Origin: Sphingomonas sp.
GTDB taxonomy: Bacteria; Pseudomonadota; Alphaproteobacteria; Sphingomonadales; Sphingomonadaceae
Reading direction: 5' to 3'
Assembly: GCF_019746665.1 (NCBI RefSeq)
Contig: NZ_JAIERS010000012.1
Span: 186,001 to 250,000 of the forward strand
Length of the DNA: 64,000 nucleotides
In this document: piece after piece, positions 52,736 through 61,189 of the stretch
Position numbering within the stretch: the stretch's first letter is position 1
Layout: the number at the start of each line of letters is the position of its first letter
Made by a program: the position numbers and the translations under genes
The notes under the pieces: model-generated
What the model was told of the DNA's origin: nothing
The model's input: the letters and a program-made list of their open reading frames with translations, nothing else
Database searches by the model: none

Positions 52736-54157
52736 ATGGCGTCAATGACCGAAACCCTGGCCGCGCAACGCGCCGCCTTCACCGCCGAGCTGCCGGTGTC
52801 GCTGAGCGTCCGCCGCGACCGCCTGAAGCGCGCGGCGGCAATGATCCGCGACCATGCCGAGCGTTTCTGTACCGCGCTCAGCGAGGATTTCGGCCACCGC
52901 AGCCGCGAACAATCGATGCTCACCGATATCGGCGGCTCGATCGCGCCGATCACCCATGCGCTGAAGCAGCTCGACGGCTGGGCGCGGCCCGAAAAGCGGC
53001 CGGTGCAGTTCCCGCTCGGCCTGCTCGGCGCGAAGGCGCGGGTGGAATATCAGCCCAAGGGGGTGATCGGGGTGATCGCGCCCTGGAACTTCCCGATCCA
53101 GCTGGTGATGGCGCCACTCGCCGGCATCCTCGCCGCCGGCAACCGCGCGATGGTGAAGACCAGCGAGTTCACGCCCGAAACCGCCGCGCTGTTCGAGGAA
53201 GTCTGCCCCCAATATTTCGCGGCCGACGAGCTCGCTTTCTTCTCGGGCGGACCCGAGGTGGGCAAGGCGTTCGCCTCGCTGCCCTTCAATCACCTGCTGT
53301 TCACCGGCGCGACCGGGATCGGCCGTCATATCCTCCACGCGGCTGCCGACAATCTGACGCCGGTGACGCTCGAACTTGGCGGCAAGTCGCCGGTGATCCT
53401 GGGTAAATCGGCCGATGTCGCGCGCGCGACGGGGCGCGTGGCGACCGGCAAGATGCTCAACGCCGGGCAAATCTGCCTCGCGCCCGATTACATGCTCGTG
53501 CCCGAGGAGCGCGAAGGCGCGGTGGTCGAGGGGCTGAAGACCGCGACCAGCGCGATGTACCCCAGCCTGCTCGCCAACCCCGATTACACCGCGATCGTGA
53601 ACGACCGCCATTTCGAGCGGCTGAACGCCTGGCTCGACGATGCGCGGGCGAAGGGCGCGAAGGTCGAGACGGTGAACCCGGCGAACGAGGATTTCGCGAG
53701 CGCCAACAGCCGCAAGATGCCGCTCCATATCGTCACCGACGTCACCGACGACATGACGATCATGCAGGAGGAAATCTTCGGCCCGATCCTGCCGGTGAAG
53801 CGCTATGCCGGCGGCATCGACGCCGCGATCGACGAGGTCAACCGCCGCGACCGGCCGCTTGGGCTCTATTATTTCGGCGACGATGCCGGCGAGCAGCGCC
53901 GCGTGCTCGATCGCACCATATCGGGCGGGGTGACGGTGAACGACGTGATCTTCCACGTCTCGATGGAGGAGCTGCCGTTCGGCGGCATCGGCCCCTCGGG
54001 CATGGGCGCCTATCACGGGCATGACGGGTTCAAGACCTTCAGCCACGCCAAGGCGATCTACGAACAGCCCAAGCTCGATGTCGCGAAGCTCGCCGGGTTG
54101 AAGCCGCCTTATGGCAAGGCGACGATGGCGAGCGTGAAGCGGCAGATGAAGGTTTGA
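52736..54157 (+). CDS. Coniferyl-aldehyde-type NAD(P)-dependent aldehyde dehydrogenase
   Basis: A 473-residue ALDH. GVIGVIAPWNFPIQLVMAPL holds the cofactor region, the general base Glu is in LELGGKSPVILG and the nucleophile Cys in NAGQICLAPDYM. The C-terminal ELPFGGIGPSGMGAYHGHDGF is the typical block of the coniferyl aldehyde dehydrogenase (CalB) group. The start ATG 52736 follows AGGGGAA. It oxidises aromatic or aliphatic aldehydes to acids; the exact substrate is not determined. Confidence 0.92.
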   Translation: MASMTETLAAQRAAFTAELPVSLSVRRDRLKRAAAMIRDHAERFCTALSEDFGHRSREQSMLTDIGGSIAPITHALKQLDGWARPEKRPVQFPLGLLGAKARVEYQPKGVIGVIAPWNFPIQLVMAPLAGILAAGNRAMVKTSEFTPETAALFEEVCPQYFAADELAFFSGGPEVGKAFASLPFNHLLFTGATGIGRHILHAAADNLTPVTLELGGKSPVILGKSADVARATGRVATGKMLNAGQICLAPDYMLVPEEREGAVVEGLKTATSAMYPSLLANPDYTAIVNDRHFERLNAWLDDARAKGAKVETVNPANEDFASANSRKMPLHIVTDVTDDMTIMQEEIFGPILPVKRYAGGIDAAIDEVNRRDRPLGLYYFGDDAGEQRRVLDRTISGGVTVNDVIFHVSMEELPFGGIGPSGMGAYHGHDGFKTFSHAKAIYEQPKLDVAKLAGLKPPYGKATMASVKRQMKV

Positions 54158-54160
54158 GTT

Positions 54161-54354
54161 TTTTGGTTCACGCAGAGGCGCGGAGAACGCAGAGGGAGCG
54201 TTGAGCGCTCAAGACGGCGCGAAGCGCCTACAAATGTAGCGATCAAAGCGCCTACGGCGCGGGCTATAGCCCTAGGCACCTGATTTACCTTCTCTGCGAT
54301 CTCCGCGCCTCTGCGCGAACCAAAACTTCGCGTCTCCGCGTCTCCGCGTGAACC
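54161..54354. repeat. Long inverted repeat with tandem tail between aldehyde dehydrogenase and putA
   Basis: The 34-nt arm at 54161-54194 (starting TTTTGGTTCACGCAGAGG) matches the reverse complement of 54292-54325 at 32 of 34 positions, with a 97-nt spacer. After the right arm, 54326-54354 has a tandem CGCGTCTC-like motif (three CGCGT units) that is a further degenerate copy. The spacer contains two AAGCGCCTAC copies. It fills the convergent gap, so it could also end transcription from both sides. Confidence 0.8.
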
Positions 54355-54356
54355 GA

Positions 54357-57300
54357 TCAAACCTCTTCCAAACTCAGCAAAGTCGTATTCCCACCCGCGC
54401 TCGTCGTATCGATCGAGACGTGCCGTTCGAGGCAGAAGCGCGCGAGATAATGCGGCCCGCCCGCCTTGGGGCCGGTGCCCGAAAGCCCCTCGCCCCCGAA
54501 CGGCTGCGAGCCGACCACCGCGCCGATCATCGAGCGGTTGATGTAGAGATTGCCCACCCGCGCCTGCTGCTCGGCGACGTCCCAAGACCCGGCGATGCGG
54601 CTGTGAAGGCCCATCGTCAGCCCGTAATTCTTGGCGTTGACCCGGGCGATCGTCTCGGCGAGCTGCCCGGCGGGCCAGGTGGCGACGTGGAGGATCGGAC
54701 CGAACCATTCCTGAGTGAGCTGTTCGGGCGAGTCCAGCCGGATCAGCGTCGGCGGCACGAATAGCCCGCTCGCCGGCGCGGGGACGGTCTTCACGATCCG
54801 CCCCGCCATGCTCTCGCGATAGGCCATGAGCTTGTCGTAGGCGGCCTGGTCGATCACTGGGCCGATGTCGGTCGCGGGATCGGCGGGGTCGCCCAGGCGC
54901 AGCAGGTCCATCGCCCCGCTCAGCATCTCGATCACCCCTTGCGCGATCTCCTCCTGCAGCAGCAGCAGCCGCAGCGCCGAGCAGCGCTGGCCCGCCGAGC
55001 GGAACGCGCTCGTCACCACATCCGCCACCACCTGTTCGGGCAAAGCGGTTGAATCGACGATCATCGCGTTGATCCCGCCGGTCTCGGCGATGAGCGGGAC
55101 GATCGGGCGGTTCTCATCCTCCAGCAGCGCGCGCGCGATCTTCTTGGCGGTCGCGGTCGAGCCGGTGAAGGCGACGCCGGCGATGCGCGCGTCCGCCACC
55201 AGCGCCGCGCCCACCTCCGGGCCACCGGGCGCGAGAATCAGCGCGTCCGCAGGCACCCCCGCCTGATGCGCGAGTTGCACCGCGTAGGCGGCGATGCGCG
55301 GCGTCTGCGGCGCGGGCTTGGCGACGACGGTGTTGCCGGTGACGAGCGCCGCCGCCGTCTGCCCGAGGAAAATCGCGAGCGGGAAATTCCAGGGCGAAAC
55401 CGTCGCCCACACCCCGCGCCCCTCCATCCGCAGCACATTGCGCTCGCCGGTCGGCCCGGGGAGCTCGCGCGGCTGGAGCTGTTCGCGCGCCTGCGCGGCA
55501 TAATAGCGGCAGAAATCCACCGCCTCGCGCACTTCGCCAAGCGCGTCGGGGATGGTCTTGAACGCTTCCTGCACCGCGAGCGCCATCAGTTGGTCGCGAT
55601 GCTCTTCGAGCAGATCGGCGAGGCGTTCGAGGCACTCGGCGCGGGCTTCGACGGGCTGGGCGGACCAGGCGGGGAAAGCGGTGGCGGCGCGGGTGATGAC
55701 TTGTCCTAAGTTAAGCCCCTCCCCTGCGGGAGCATCGGGTGAACCGTGCCCCGCACGGTTCAGGCCAGGCTGGGAGCCTGACCGACGCGATGCTGGGTTG
55801 GGGTGGGGGCTTCCCGGGCCGAACGCAGCGCCTGGCCCACCCCCACCCCCAACCCCTCCCCCAACCCCTCCCCCAACGGGGAGGGGCTTTGAAATTGCGT
55901 TAGCCGTCTTCGCCAACACCCCCCGGTCGCTCAGATCGAGCCCTGCCGAATTCCGCCGTCCGCCGCCGAACAAATCGGTCGGCAGCGGGATCGCCGAATG
56001 CCGCGCGCCGCCGATCGCCGCGACCTTCTCGACCGGATCGGCCAAAATCTCCGCCTCGCTCAGCCGTTCGTCGGCCAGCTGGTGGACGAAGCTCGAATTG
56101 GCGCCATTCTCCAGCAGCCGCCGGACGAGATACGCCAGCAGATCGCGGTGCCCGCCCACCGGCGCATAGATGCGGCAGTGATAACCGCGCTCGCGCACCA
56201 GCCGCTCGTACAGCCCGTCGCCCATACCGTGCAACCGCTGGAACTCGAACGCGCGGGCATTGCCCGCCCAGTCCATGATCGTCGCGACGGTCAGCGCGTT
56301 ATGGCTGGCGAAAGCGGGGCGGATGTTCGGCGCCTCCAGCATGTCGCGCGCGCAGGCGAGATAGGAAACATCGGTCGCGGCCTTGCGCGTGAACAGCGGA
56401 TAGTCGCTCAGCCCCTCCACCTGGGTGCGTTTGATCTCGCTGTCCCAATAGGCGCCCTTCACCAGCCGCACGTTCATCACCCGGCCAAGCTCGTCGGCCC
56501 AGGCGATCACCGGCCGCGCGCGCTTGCCATAGGCCTGCACCGCCATGCCGAAGCCTTCCCAGCCCTTGAGCTGCGGCAGGCCCGCGACTGCGCCGATGAT
56601 GTCGAGGCTCATCTCCAGCCGCTCGCTCTCCTCCGCGTCGACGGTGAGCGCGATGCCCTTCCCCGCCGCCTGCACCGCGAGCGCTTCGAGCATTTCGGTG
56701 AGCGCGGGGACGCACTCGCCCCAGCGCGCGACTTCATAGCGCGGGTGGAGCGCCGAGAGCTTGACCGACACCGAATGCCCCGCCGCCGGATCAGCGCCGA
56801 CCGCGTCGATCGCCGCGACATAGGCCTGGAAATAGCGTTCGGCATCGGCCTGCGTGCGCGCGGCCTCGCCCAGCATGTCGAAGCTGGCGGTAAAGCCCTG
56901 ATGCTCGGGCTTCTTCATCCGCCGCAGCGCTTCGTCGATGGTGCGGCCCATCACGAAGATTTCGCCCATCATCTTCATCGCGGCGCCGACCGCCTGGCGA
57001 ACAAAGGGCTCACCCGCGCGCGAAATCAACCGGCGTAGCGTCGATTGGCGCGCGCCCTCCCCCACCAGCGCGCGGCCGAGCACCAGACCCCAGGTCGCTG
57101 AATTGACCAGCGCCGAGTTGGAGCGGCCGGCATGGGTTCGCCAATCGGCCTCGCCCAATTTGTCGGCGATCAGCAGATCGGCGGTTTCGGGATCGGGCAC
57201 GCGCAGGAACGCCTCGGCGAGGCTCAGCAGCGCGACGCCCTCGCTGGTGTTGAGCCGATATTCCTGCAGGAACTGGTTGACCCAGCCCTTCCCCTGCGCC

Positions 57301-57464
57301 GCGCGCAGATCGGCGAGCAGCCCGCCGGCGTGGGCGACGATACGCTCGCGCGATTCGGGCGTGGCGCGCGCGCGCTCGATCAGCGGTTTTAGAACCTGCG
57401 GTTCGGCGGCGCGGTACAGCCGGGCCATGGTTTCGCGCGGGGTGGACGCTAGGGCAGCCGTCAT
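54357..57464 (-). CDS. putA: Bifunctional proline dehydrogenase / L-glutamate-gamma-semialdehyde dehydrogenase
   Basis: A 1035-residue PutA that oxidises proline to glutamate in two steps. The FAD-dependent PRODH barrel (about residues 160-480) contains YGKRARPVIAWADELGRVMNVRLVKGAYWDSE and FASHNALTVATIMDWA. The P5C dehydrogenase (about 585-1035) has VSPWNFPLAIF, the Glu region LIAETGGIN, the Cys region FRSAGQRCSALRLLLLQ and the C-terminal PFGGEGLSGTGPKAGGPHY. There is no N-terminal ribbon-helix-helix domain, so it is enzymatic only. Residues 526-584 come from a repeat element (see 55713-55889). The ATG at 57464 is chosen. Confidence 0.95.
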   Translation of the reverse strand: MTAALASTPRETMARLYRAAEPQVLKPLIERARATPESRERIVAHAGGLLADLRAAQGKGWVNQFLQEYRLNTSEGVALLSLAEAFLRVPDPETADLLIADKLGEADWRTHAGRSNSALVNSATWGLVLGRALVGEGARQSTLRRLISRAGEPFVRQAVGAAMKMMGEIFVMGRTIDEALRRMKKPEHQGFTASFDMLGEAARTQADAERYFQAYVAAIDAVGADPAAGHSVSVKLSALHPRYEVARWGECVPALTEMLEALAVQAAGKGIALTVDAEESERLEMSLDIIGAVAGLPQLKGWEGFGMAVQAYGKRARPVIAWADELGRVMNVRLVKGAYWDSEIKRTQVEGLSDYPLFTRKAATDVSYLACARDMLEAPNIRPAFASHNALTVATIMDWAGNARAFEFQRLHGMGDGLYERLVRERGYHCRIYAPVGGHRDLLAYLVRRLLENGANSSFVHQLADERLSEAEILADPVEKVAAIGGARHSAIPLPTDLFGGGRRNSAGLDLSDRGVLAKTANAISKPLPVGGGVGGGVGGGGGPGAAFGPGSPHPNPASRRSGSQPGLNRAGHGSPDAPAGEGLNLGQVITRAATAFPAWSAQPVEARAECLERLADLLEEHRDQLMALAVQEAFKTIPDALGEVREAVDFCRYYAAQAREQLQPRELPGPTGERNVLRMEGRGVWATVSPWNFPLAIFLGQTAAALVTGNTVVAKPAPQTPRIAAYAVQLAHQAGVPADALILAPGGPEVGAALVADARIAGVAFTGSTATAKKIARALLEDENRPIVPLIAETGGINAMIVDSTALPEQVVADVVTSAFRSAGQRCSALRLLLLQEEIAQGVIEMLSGAMDLLRLGDPADPATDIGPVIDQAAYDKLMAYRESMAGRIVKTVPAPASGLFVPPTLIRLDSPEQLTQEWFGPILHVATWPAGQLAETIARVNAKNYGLTMGLHSRIAGSWDVAEQQARVGNLYINRSMIGAVVGSQPFGGEGLSGTGPKAGGPHYLARFCLERHVSIDTTSAGGNTTLLSLEEV
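55713..55889 (-). repeat. Palindromic repeat element inserted in-frame within putA
   Basis: A 177-bp segment bounded by 12-bp inverted ends (AAGCCCCTCCCC at 55713-55724, GGGGAGGGGCTT at 55878-55889). It contains a perfect 9-bp hairpin (55741-55749 with 55753-55761), a 6-bp hairpin (55766-55771 with 55775-55780) and tandem CCCCAACCCCTCC units near one end. Its length is exactly 59 codons and its edges fall on codon boundaries of putA, adding residues 526-584 (Gly/Pro-rich) without a stop. Confidence 0.85.
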
Positions 57465-57559
57465 CTTCCAAACCTCGGTCTAAGGCGCTTGCGAGGCCGG
57501 GGGCCAAGCGCCTATTGCTGGCGCCGCCTATGCAAGGAATTGAGCCGGAGGGGAATGGG

Positions 57560-58021
57560 ATGGCGACGATCACGATTCAGGAAATGGCGGCGAGCCAAGT
57601 GGGCCACGAGCGCGTCTCGGACTGGGTCGAGGTGAGCCAGGAGATGATCGACAAATTCGCCGACGCGACCGGCGATCACCAGTTCATCCATGTGAACCCG
57701 CAAATGGCGGCGATGACGCCGTTCGGCGGCACGATCGCGCATGGCTTCCTCACCCTGTCGCTGATGCCGCTGCTGTCCTCCAAGGTGCCCGACGCGCCGC
57801 AGATCGAAGGCGTGAAGATGGGCGTCAATTATGGCGGCAACAAAGTACGCTTCATGCAGCCGGTGCGTTCGGGCAAGCGCGTGCGGGGCCGCTTCAAGCT
57901 GCTCGAACTGGCCGAAAAGCGTCCCGGCCAGTGGCAGCAGGTCAACGAGTTCACGGTCGAAATCGAAGGCGAGGAAAAGCCCGCGATGATCGCCGAATGG
58001 ATCAGCCAGATTTTTGTGTGA
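57560..58021 (+). CDS. MaoC-family (R)-specific enoyl-CoA hydratase
   Basis: A 153-residue hot-dog-fold dehydratase. The catalytic signature FADATGDHQFIHVNPQMA followed by PFGGTIAHGFLTLSLMP gives the Asp and His of the MaoC family. It hydrates enoyl-CoA to (R)-3-hydroxyacyl-CoA. The start ATG 57560 has GGAGGGGA upstream; the frame begins earlier without support. It heads a same-strand group with the CMD-family gene (53 nt) and a thiolase, all plausible in CoA-ester metabolism. Confidence 0.9.
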   Translation: MATITIQEMAASQVGHERVSDWVEVSQEMIDKFADATGDHQFIHVNPQMAAMTPFGGTIAHGFLTLSLMPLLSSKVPDAPQIEGVKMGVNYGGNKVRFMQPVRSGKRVRGRFKLLELAEKRPGQWQQVNEFTVEIEGEEKPAMIAEWISQIFV

Positions 58022-58031
58022 CATACATCTA

Positions 58032-58057
58032 GCCCTCTCCCGCCCGCGGGAGAGGGC
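58032..58057. repeat. GC-rich intergenic hairpin (CCCTCTCCCG type)
   Basis: GCCCTCTCCCG (58032-58042) and CGGGAGAGGGC (58047-58057) form a perfect 11-bp stem with a 4-nt loop between the MaoC and CMD genes. It resembles the hairpin at 19200-19228 and the ends of the putA insert. Confidence 0.65.
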
Positions 58058-58074
58058 ATGGGAGGAAGCCGCCT

Positions 58075-58617
58075 ATGGCCCGGATGGAACCGCTCACCAA
58101 ACCATACCCGCCCGCGTTCGACGCAGCGATGAAAGTCCTGATGCGCGGCGCCGAGCCGCTGGTGCTGTTCACCACCCTCGCCAAGCATGAACGCGCCTGG
58201 GGCAAGTTCGGCGGCGGCTCGCTGCTCGACAAGGCCTCGCCGCTGTCGATGCGCCAGCGCGAGATCGTGATCGATCGCACCACGGCCAAGTGCGGCAATG
58301 AATATGAGTGGGGCGTTCATATCGCCGGCTTCGCGCCGCATGTCGGGCTCAGCGAGGCACAGGTCCACGCGACTGTCCATGGCGGGCCCGAGGCCTGGGA
58401 CGATCCCGCCGAGGCGGTGCTGATCGCCACCGTCGACGCGCTGCTCGATCACAAGAAGCTGACCAGCGCCGAGTGGGAAGCGCTCCGCGCGCATTATGAC
58501 GAAGCGCAAGCGCTCGAAATCATCCAGCTGGTGGGCTTCTACCATGGCGTGTCGCTGATCTGCGGCGCGCTCGATCTGCCGCTGGAGCCCAACGCCGCCC
58601 GTTTTCCCGACGCCTGA
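58075..58617 (+). CDS. Carboxymuconolactone decarboxylase (CMD/AhpD-like) family protein
   Basis: A 180-residue all-helical protein with the core REIVIDRTTAKCGNEYEWGVHIAGF. This has a single Cys in CGNEYEWGVH rather than the CxxC of AhpD, so a peroxidase-reductase role is unlikely. Members of this group are often lactone decarboxylase-like or of unknown function. It is 12 nt upstream of the thiolase and shares its direction, suggesting a common pathway with the MaoC protein. Confidence 0.85.
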   Translation: MARMEPLTKPYPPAFDAAMKVLMRGAEPLVLFTTLAKHERAWGKFGGGSLLDKASPLSMRQREIVIDRTTAKCGNEYEWGVHIAGFAPHVGLSEAQVHATVHGGPEAWDDPAEAVLIATVDALLDHKKLTSAEWEALRAHYDEAQALEIIQLVGFYHGVSLICGALDLPLEPNAARFPDA

Positions 58618-58629
58618 AGGAGAGACCTT

Positions 58630-59808
58630 ATGCGTTCCGCCGTGATCGTTTCCACCGCCCGCACCCCGATTGGCCGCGCCTATCGCGGCGGGTTCAACAA
58701 CACCCCTTCGCCCACGCTTTCCAGCCATGCGGTGAAGGCCGCGGTCGAGCGCGCCGGGATCGACCCCGCGCGGGTCGATGACGTAGTGTGGGGCGCCGCC
58801 CTCCAGCAGGGCGTGCAGGGTGGCAACCTCGCCCGCAACGTCGCGCTGCGCTCGGGGCTCGGCATCGGCGTGCCGGGCATGTCGCTCGACCGCCAGTGCG
58901 CGAGCGGCCTGATGGCGATCGCCACCGCCGCCAAGCAGGTGATCGTCGATAACATGGACATCGTCATCGGCGGCGGCTGCGAATCGATTTCGATGGTGCA
59001 GACCCCCGAAATGCGCATCGGCCCCGACAAGGAGCTGATCGCGATGCACCCGCACGTCTATATGTCGATGCTGCAGACCGCCCAAGTGGTCGCCGAACGC
59101 TACAATATCAGTCGCGAGGTGCAGGACGAGTACGGCTTCCAATCGCAGCAGCGCACCGCCGCCGCGCAGGCCGCCGGGCTGTTCGACGCCGAAATCGTCC
59201 CGGTGACGGCGACGATGGCGATGGTGAACAAGGAAACCAAGGAAGTCACGCATCACGAAGTGACCGTGACGAAGGACGAGGGCAACCGCCCCGAGACGAC
59301 GCTCGCCGGCCTGAACGGCCTGCAGCCGGTGCTCGGCCCGGGCACCACGATCACCGCCGGCAACGCCAGCCAGCTGTCGGACGGCGCCTCGGCCAGCGTG
59401 GTGATGGAGGAAAAGCTCGCCGAAAAACTCGGCCTCACCCCGCTCGGCCGCTATGTCGGCATGGCGGCGGCGGGCACCGAGCCCGACGAGATGGGCATCG
59501 GCCCCGTCTATGCGATCCCCAAGGCGCTGGAGCGCGCGGGCCTGAAGATGGACGATATCGGCCTGTGGGAGCTGAACGAGGCGTTCGCGGTGCAGGTGCT
59601 CTATTGTCGCGACAAGCTCGGCATCCCCAACGAGCTGCTCAACGTGAATGGCGGCTCGATCTCGATCGGCCACCCTTATGGCATGACCGGCGCCCGCTGC
59701 ACCGGCCACGCGCTGATCGAGGGCAAGCGGCGCGGCGCGAAATATGTCTGCGTCACGATGTGCGTCGGCGGCGGCCAGGGCGCGGCGGGGATTTTCGAAG
59801 TATTGTAA
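58630..59808 (+). CDS. Acetyl-CoA C-acyltransferase (degradative-type thiolase)
   Basis: A 392-residue thiolase. The nucleophile Cys is in [19 protein letters not shown], the His in [15 protein letters not shown] and the second Cys in [15 protein letters not shown]. The FadA-like motif order and neighbours (MaoC, CMD) suggest beta-oxidation or aromatic-CoA degradation. It differs from the thiolase at 49952-51136, so the two are not recent copies. AGGAGAGAC precedes the ATG. Confidence 0.95.
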   Translation: MRSAVIVSTARTPIGRAYRGGFNNTPSPTLSSHAVKAAVERAGIDPARVDDVVWGAALQQGVQGGNLARNVALRSGLGIGVPGMSLDRQCASGLMAIATAAKQVIVDNMDIVIGGGCESISMVQTPEMRIGPDKELIAMHPHVYMSMLQTAQVVAERYNISREVQDEYGFQSQQRTAAAQAAGLFDAEIVPVTATMAMVNKETKEVTHHEVTVTKDEGNRPETTLAGLNGLQPVLGPGTTITAGNASQLSDGASASVVMEEKLAEKLGLTPLGRYVGMAAAGTEPDEMGIGPVYAIPKALERAGLKMDDIGLWELNEAFAVQVLYCRDKLGIPNELLNVNGGSISIGHPYGMTGARCTGHALIEGKRRGAKYVCVTMCVGGGQGAAGIFEVL

Positions 59809-60121
59809 GCTGTCTGCCGGGCGGGGGTGACGCTTCCGCCCGGCATGGCATAACATTCGCGGAAATTGCCGCCGTTTAGCCGATCCAGCAAGCCAGCCAG
59901 ACGCATAAACCACCTGATTTGCGTTAGTTTACCCGGCCTCGATGACGTGTTTGTCGGCGCCGACCCGGCGGCGAAAGAGCCTTGCGGCGCAGCCATCCGT
60001 CAAAGGCGCCCGACCGTATGGCCGGCGGAAGATCTACCCGGTGCGCCAAAATCGCCATATGCGGGTGGGTATGCGCTCGCACGCTGACGGCCAATGGCGG
60101 TCTTGACCGCCAAGATCGCCT
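59809..60121. other. 313-nt intergenic region with hairpins, no gene recognised
   Basis: Between the thiolase and the minus-strand MBL gene. It holds the 9-bp hairpin at 59816-59844 and a 7-bp hairpin near 60105-60120 (GGCGGTC/GACCGCC) close to the MBL stop. A TTG-start frame of 73 codons (59866-60087) spans it but has no ribosome site or recognisable motif. I see no tRNA, riboswitch or mobile element here. Confidence 0.6.
59816..59844 (+). terminator. Hairpin after the thiolase gene
   Basis: GCCGGGCGG (59816-59824) and CCGCCCGGC (59836-59844) form a perfect 9-bp stem with an 11-nt loop, 7 nt past the thiolase stop. No T-run follows. Confidence 0.45.
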
Positions 60122-61066
60122 CTATTTCTCCGGCAGATACCCTTTCAGCCCATCGGTCAGCTCGCGGGCGACCGCGTCGATATTGAGCTTCCACAGCCGC
60201 TCGATCGGCAACCCCGCGACGCCGCCCTTGGTACGAAACTGCTTGGTCAGGCTCGCGGCAATGGCGCCGCGCTCGGCCTCGGTCACCTTCACGCCCTCGG
60301 GGCTCTTGGGGCGTTGCGCCGCACCCACCTCGCGCCGCACCGCCTGCAGATAACCACGCATCCAGCCGGAAAGCTTGGCATAACCGGCCGGCTCGCCATG
60401 CCCGGGCAGTGTCCGCGCGCCGCTCGGCACCCGGCTCTTCAGATCGTCGAGCTGCGCTAGCCATTCGCGCGTGCGCGCCTCGGCCAGCCAGGGGACATAG
60501 CCGGTAGTGGCGACATCGCCCGACACCAGCAGCTTCATCTTGGGCAGCCAGAAAGCGGCGACGCCGACGCTCTCGCCATCGCCCAGCACCAGCGCGCGGA
60601 CCTCGATCCCGTCGACCGCGACCGCCTCGTTATCGCGCAGCACGCGGGTGAAGTGCGGCGGCGGCAGCGCGCCGGGCGAGGCATCAGCCGCCAGCTTGAG
60701 CAGGCCCTGGGTATCGCCGCCAATCTCGGCCGCGGTCGGCGCGCTCGCATAGACCGCGGCTTGCGGGAACGCGGCGGCGACGAGACCGAGCCCGGTCACA
60801 TGATCGGGATGCGGGTGAGTGACGAAGATCGCCGCGACCGGCTTTCCCGTCGCCTGCAGCGCCGCGATCAGTTGATTGGCGTTCGAGGTATCGCGCTGGG
60901 CATCGAACAGGATCAGCTGGCCATGCGGCGTTTCCACCCACCAGCTGTTCACCGGCCCCTCGCCGCTCGACGTATAGCGCCCCTCGGCTGGAGCGGCGGC
61001 GGCGATCGCGGGAGTCGTGAAAACCAGTGCCAGCCCGAGTGCGGCGGCACGCACTAGATCATGCAT
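60122..61066 (-). CDS. Exported MBL-fold metallo-hydrolase
   Basis: A 314-residue protein. A signal peptide (MHDLVRAAALGLALVFTTPAIAAAA) precedes a metallo-beta-lactamase domain (about 30-240). The zinc motif is FVTHPHPDHVTG (HxHxDH), with the further ligands in LVSGDVATTG and LPGHGEPAG. The C-terminal about 75 residues are helical. Members range from lactonases to hydrolases of unknown substrate; no beta-lactamase call is justified. It is monocistronic. Confidence 0.88.
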   Translation of the reverse strand: MHDLVRAAALGLALVFTTPAIAAAAPAEGRYTSSGEGPVNSWWVETPHGQLILFDAQRDTSNANQLIAALQATGKPVAAIFVTHPHPDHVTGLGLVAAAFPQAAVYASAPTAAEIGGDTQGLLKLAADASPGALPPPHFTRVLRDNEAVAVDGIEVRALVLGDGESVGVAAFWLPKMKLLVSGDVATTGYVPWLAEARTREWLAQLDDLKSRVPSGARTLPGHGEPAGYAKLSGWMRGYLQAVRREVGAAQRPKSPEGVKVTEAERGAIAASLTKQFRTKGGVAGLPIERLWKLNIDAVARELTDGLKGYLPEK

Positions 61067-61189
61067 TTATGAACGGTCCCTTCATCATCCCCGCGAAAAC
61101 GTGGTGCCCTTATGCTTCGTTCCGGTGCGCAAGGAAACCCGCTGCCAGCGGGGCGTTGTTCTTCGTGATTAGCAACCAGGAGTTGGATC

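Noticed and set aside
55800-55889. C-rich tandem repeats in putA as a CRISPR or telomere-like array
   Set aside because: The units are short, imperfect and lack spacers; they are the end of the palindromic element read through by putA.
57829-59913. 694-codon minus-strand frame opposite the CMD and thiolase genes
   Set aside because: It spans several genes on the other strand and has no recognisable domain or ribosome site.
59866-60087. 73-codon frame in the intergenic region before the MBL gene
   Set aside because: It starts with TTG, has no ribosome site, no recognisable motif and overlaps no conserved signal that I can see; reported only as part of the intergenic note.
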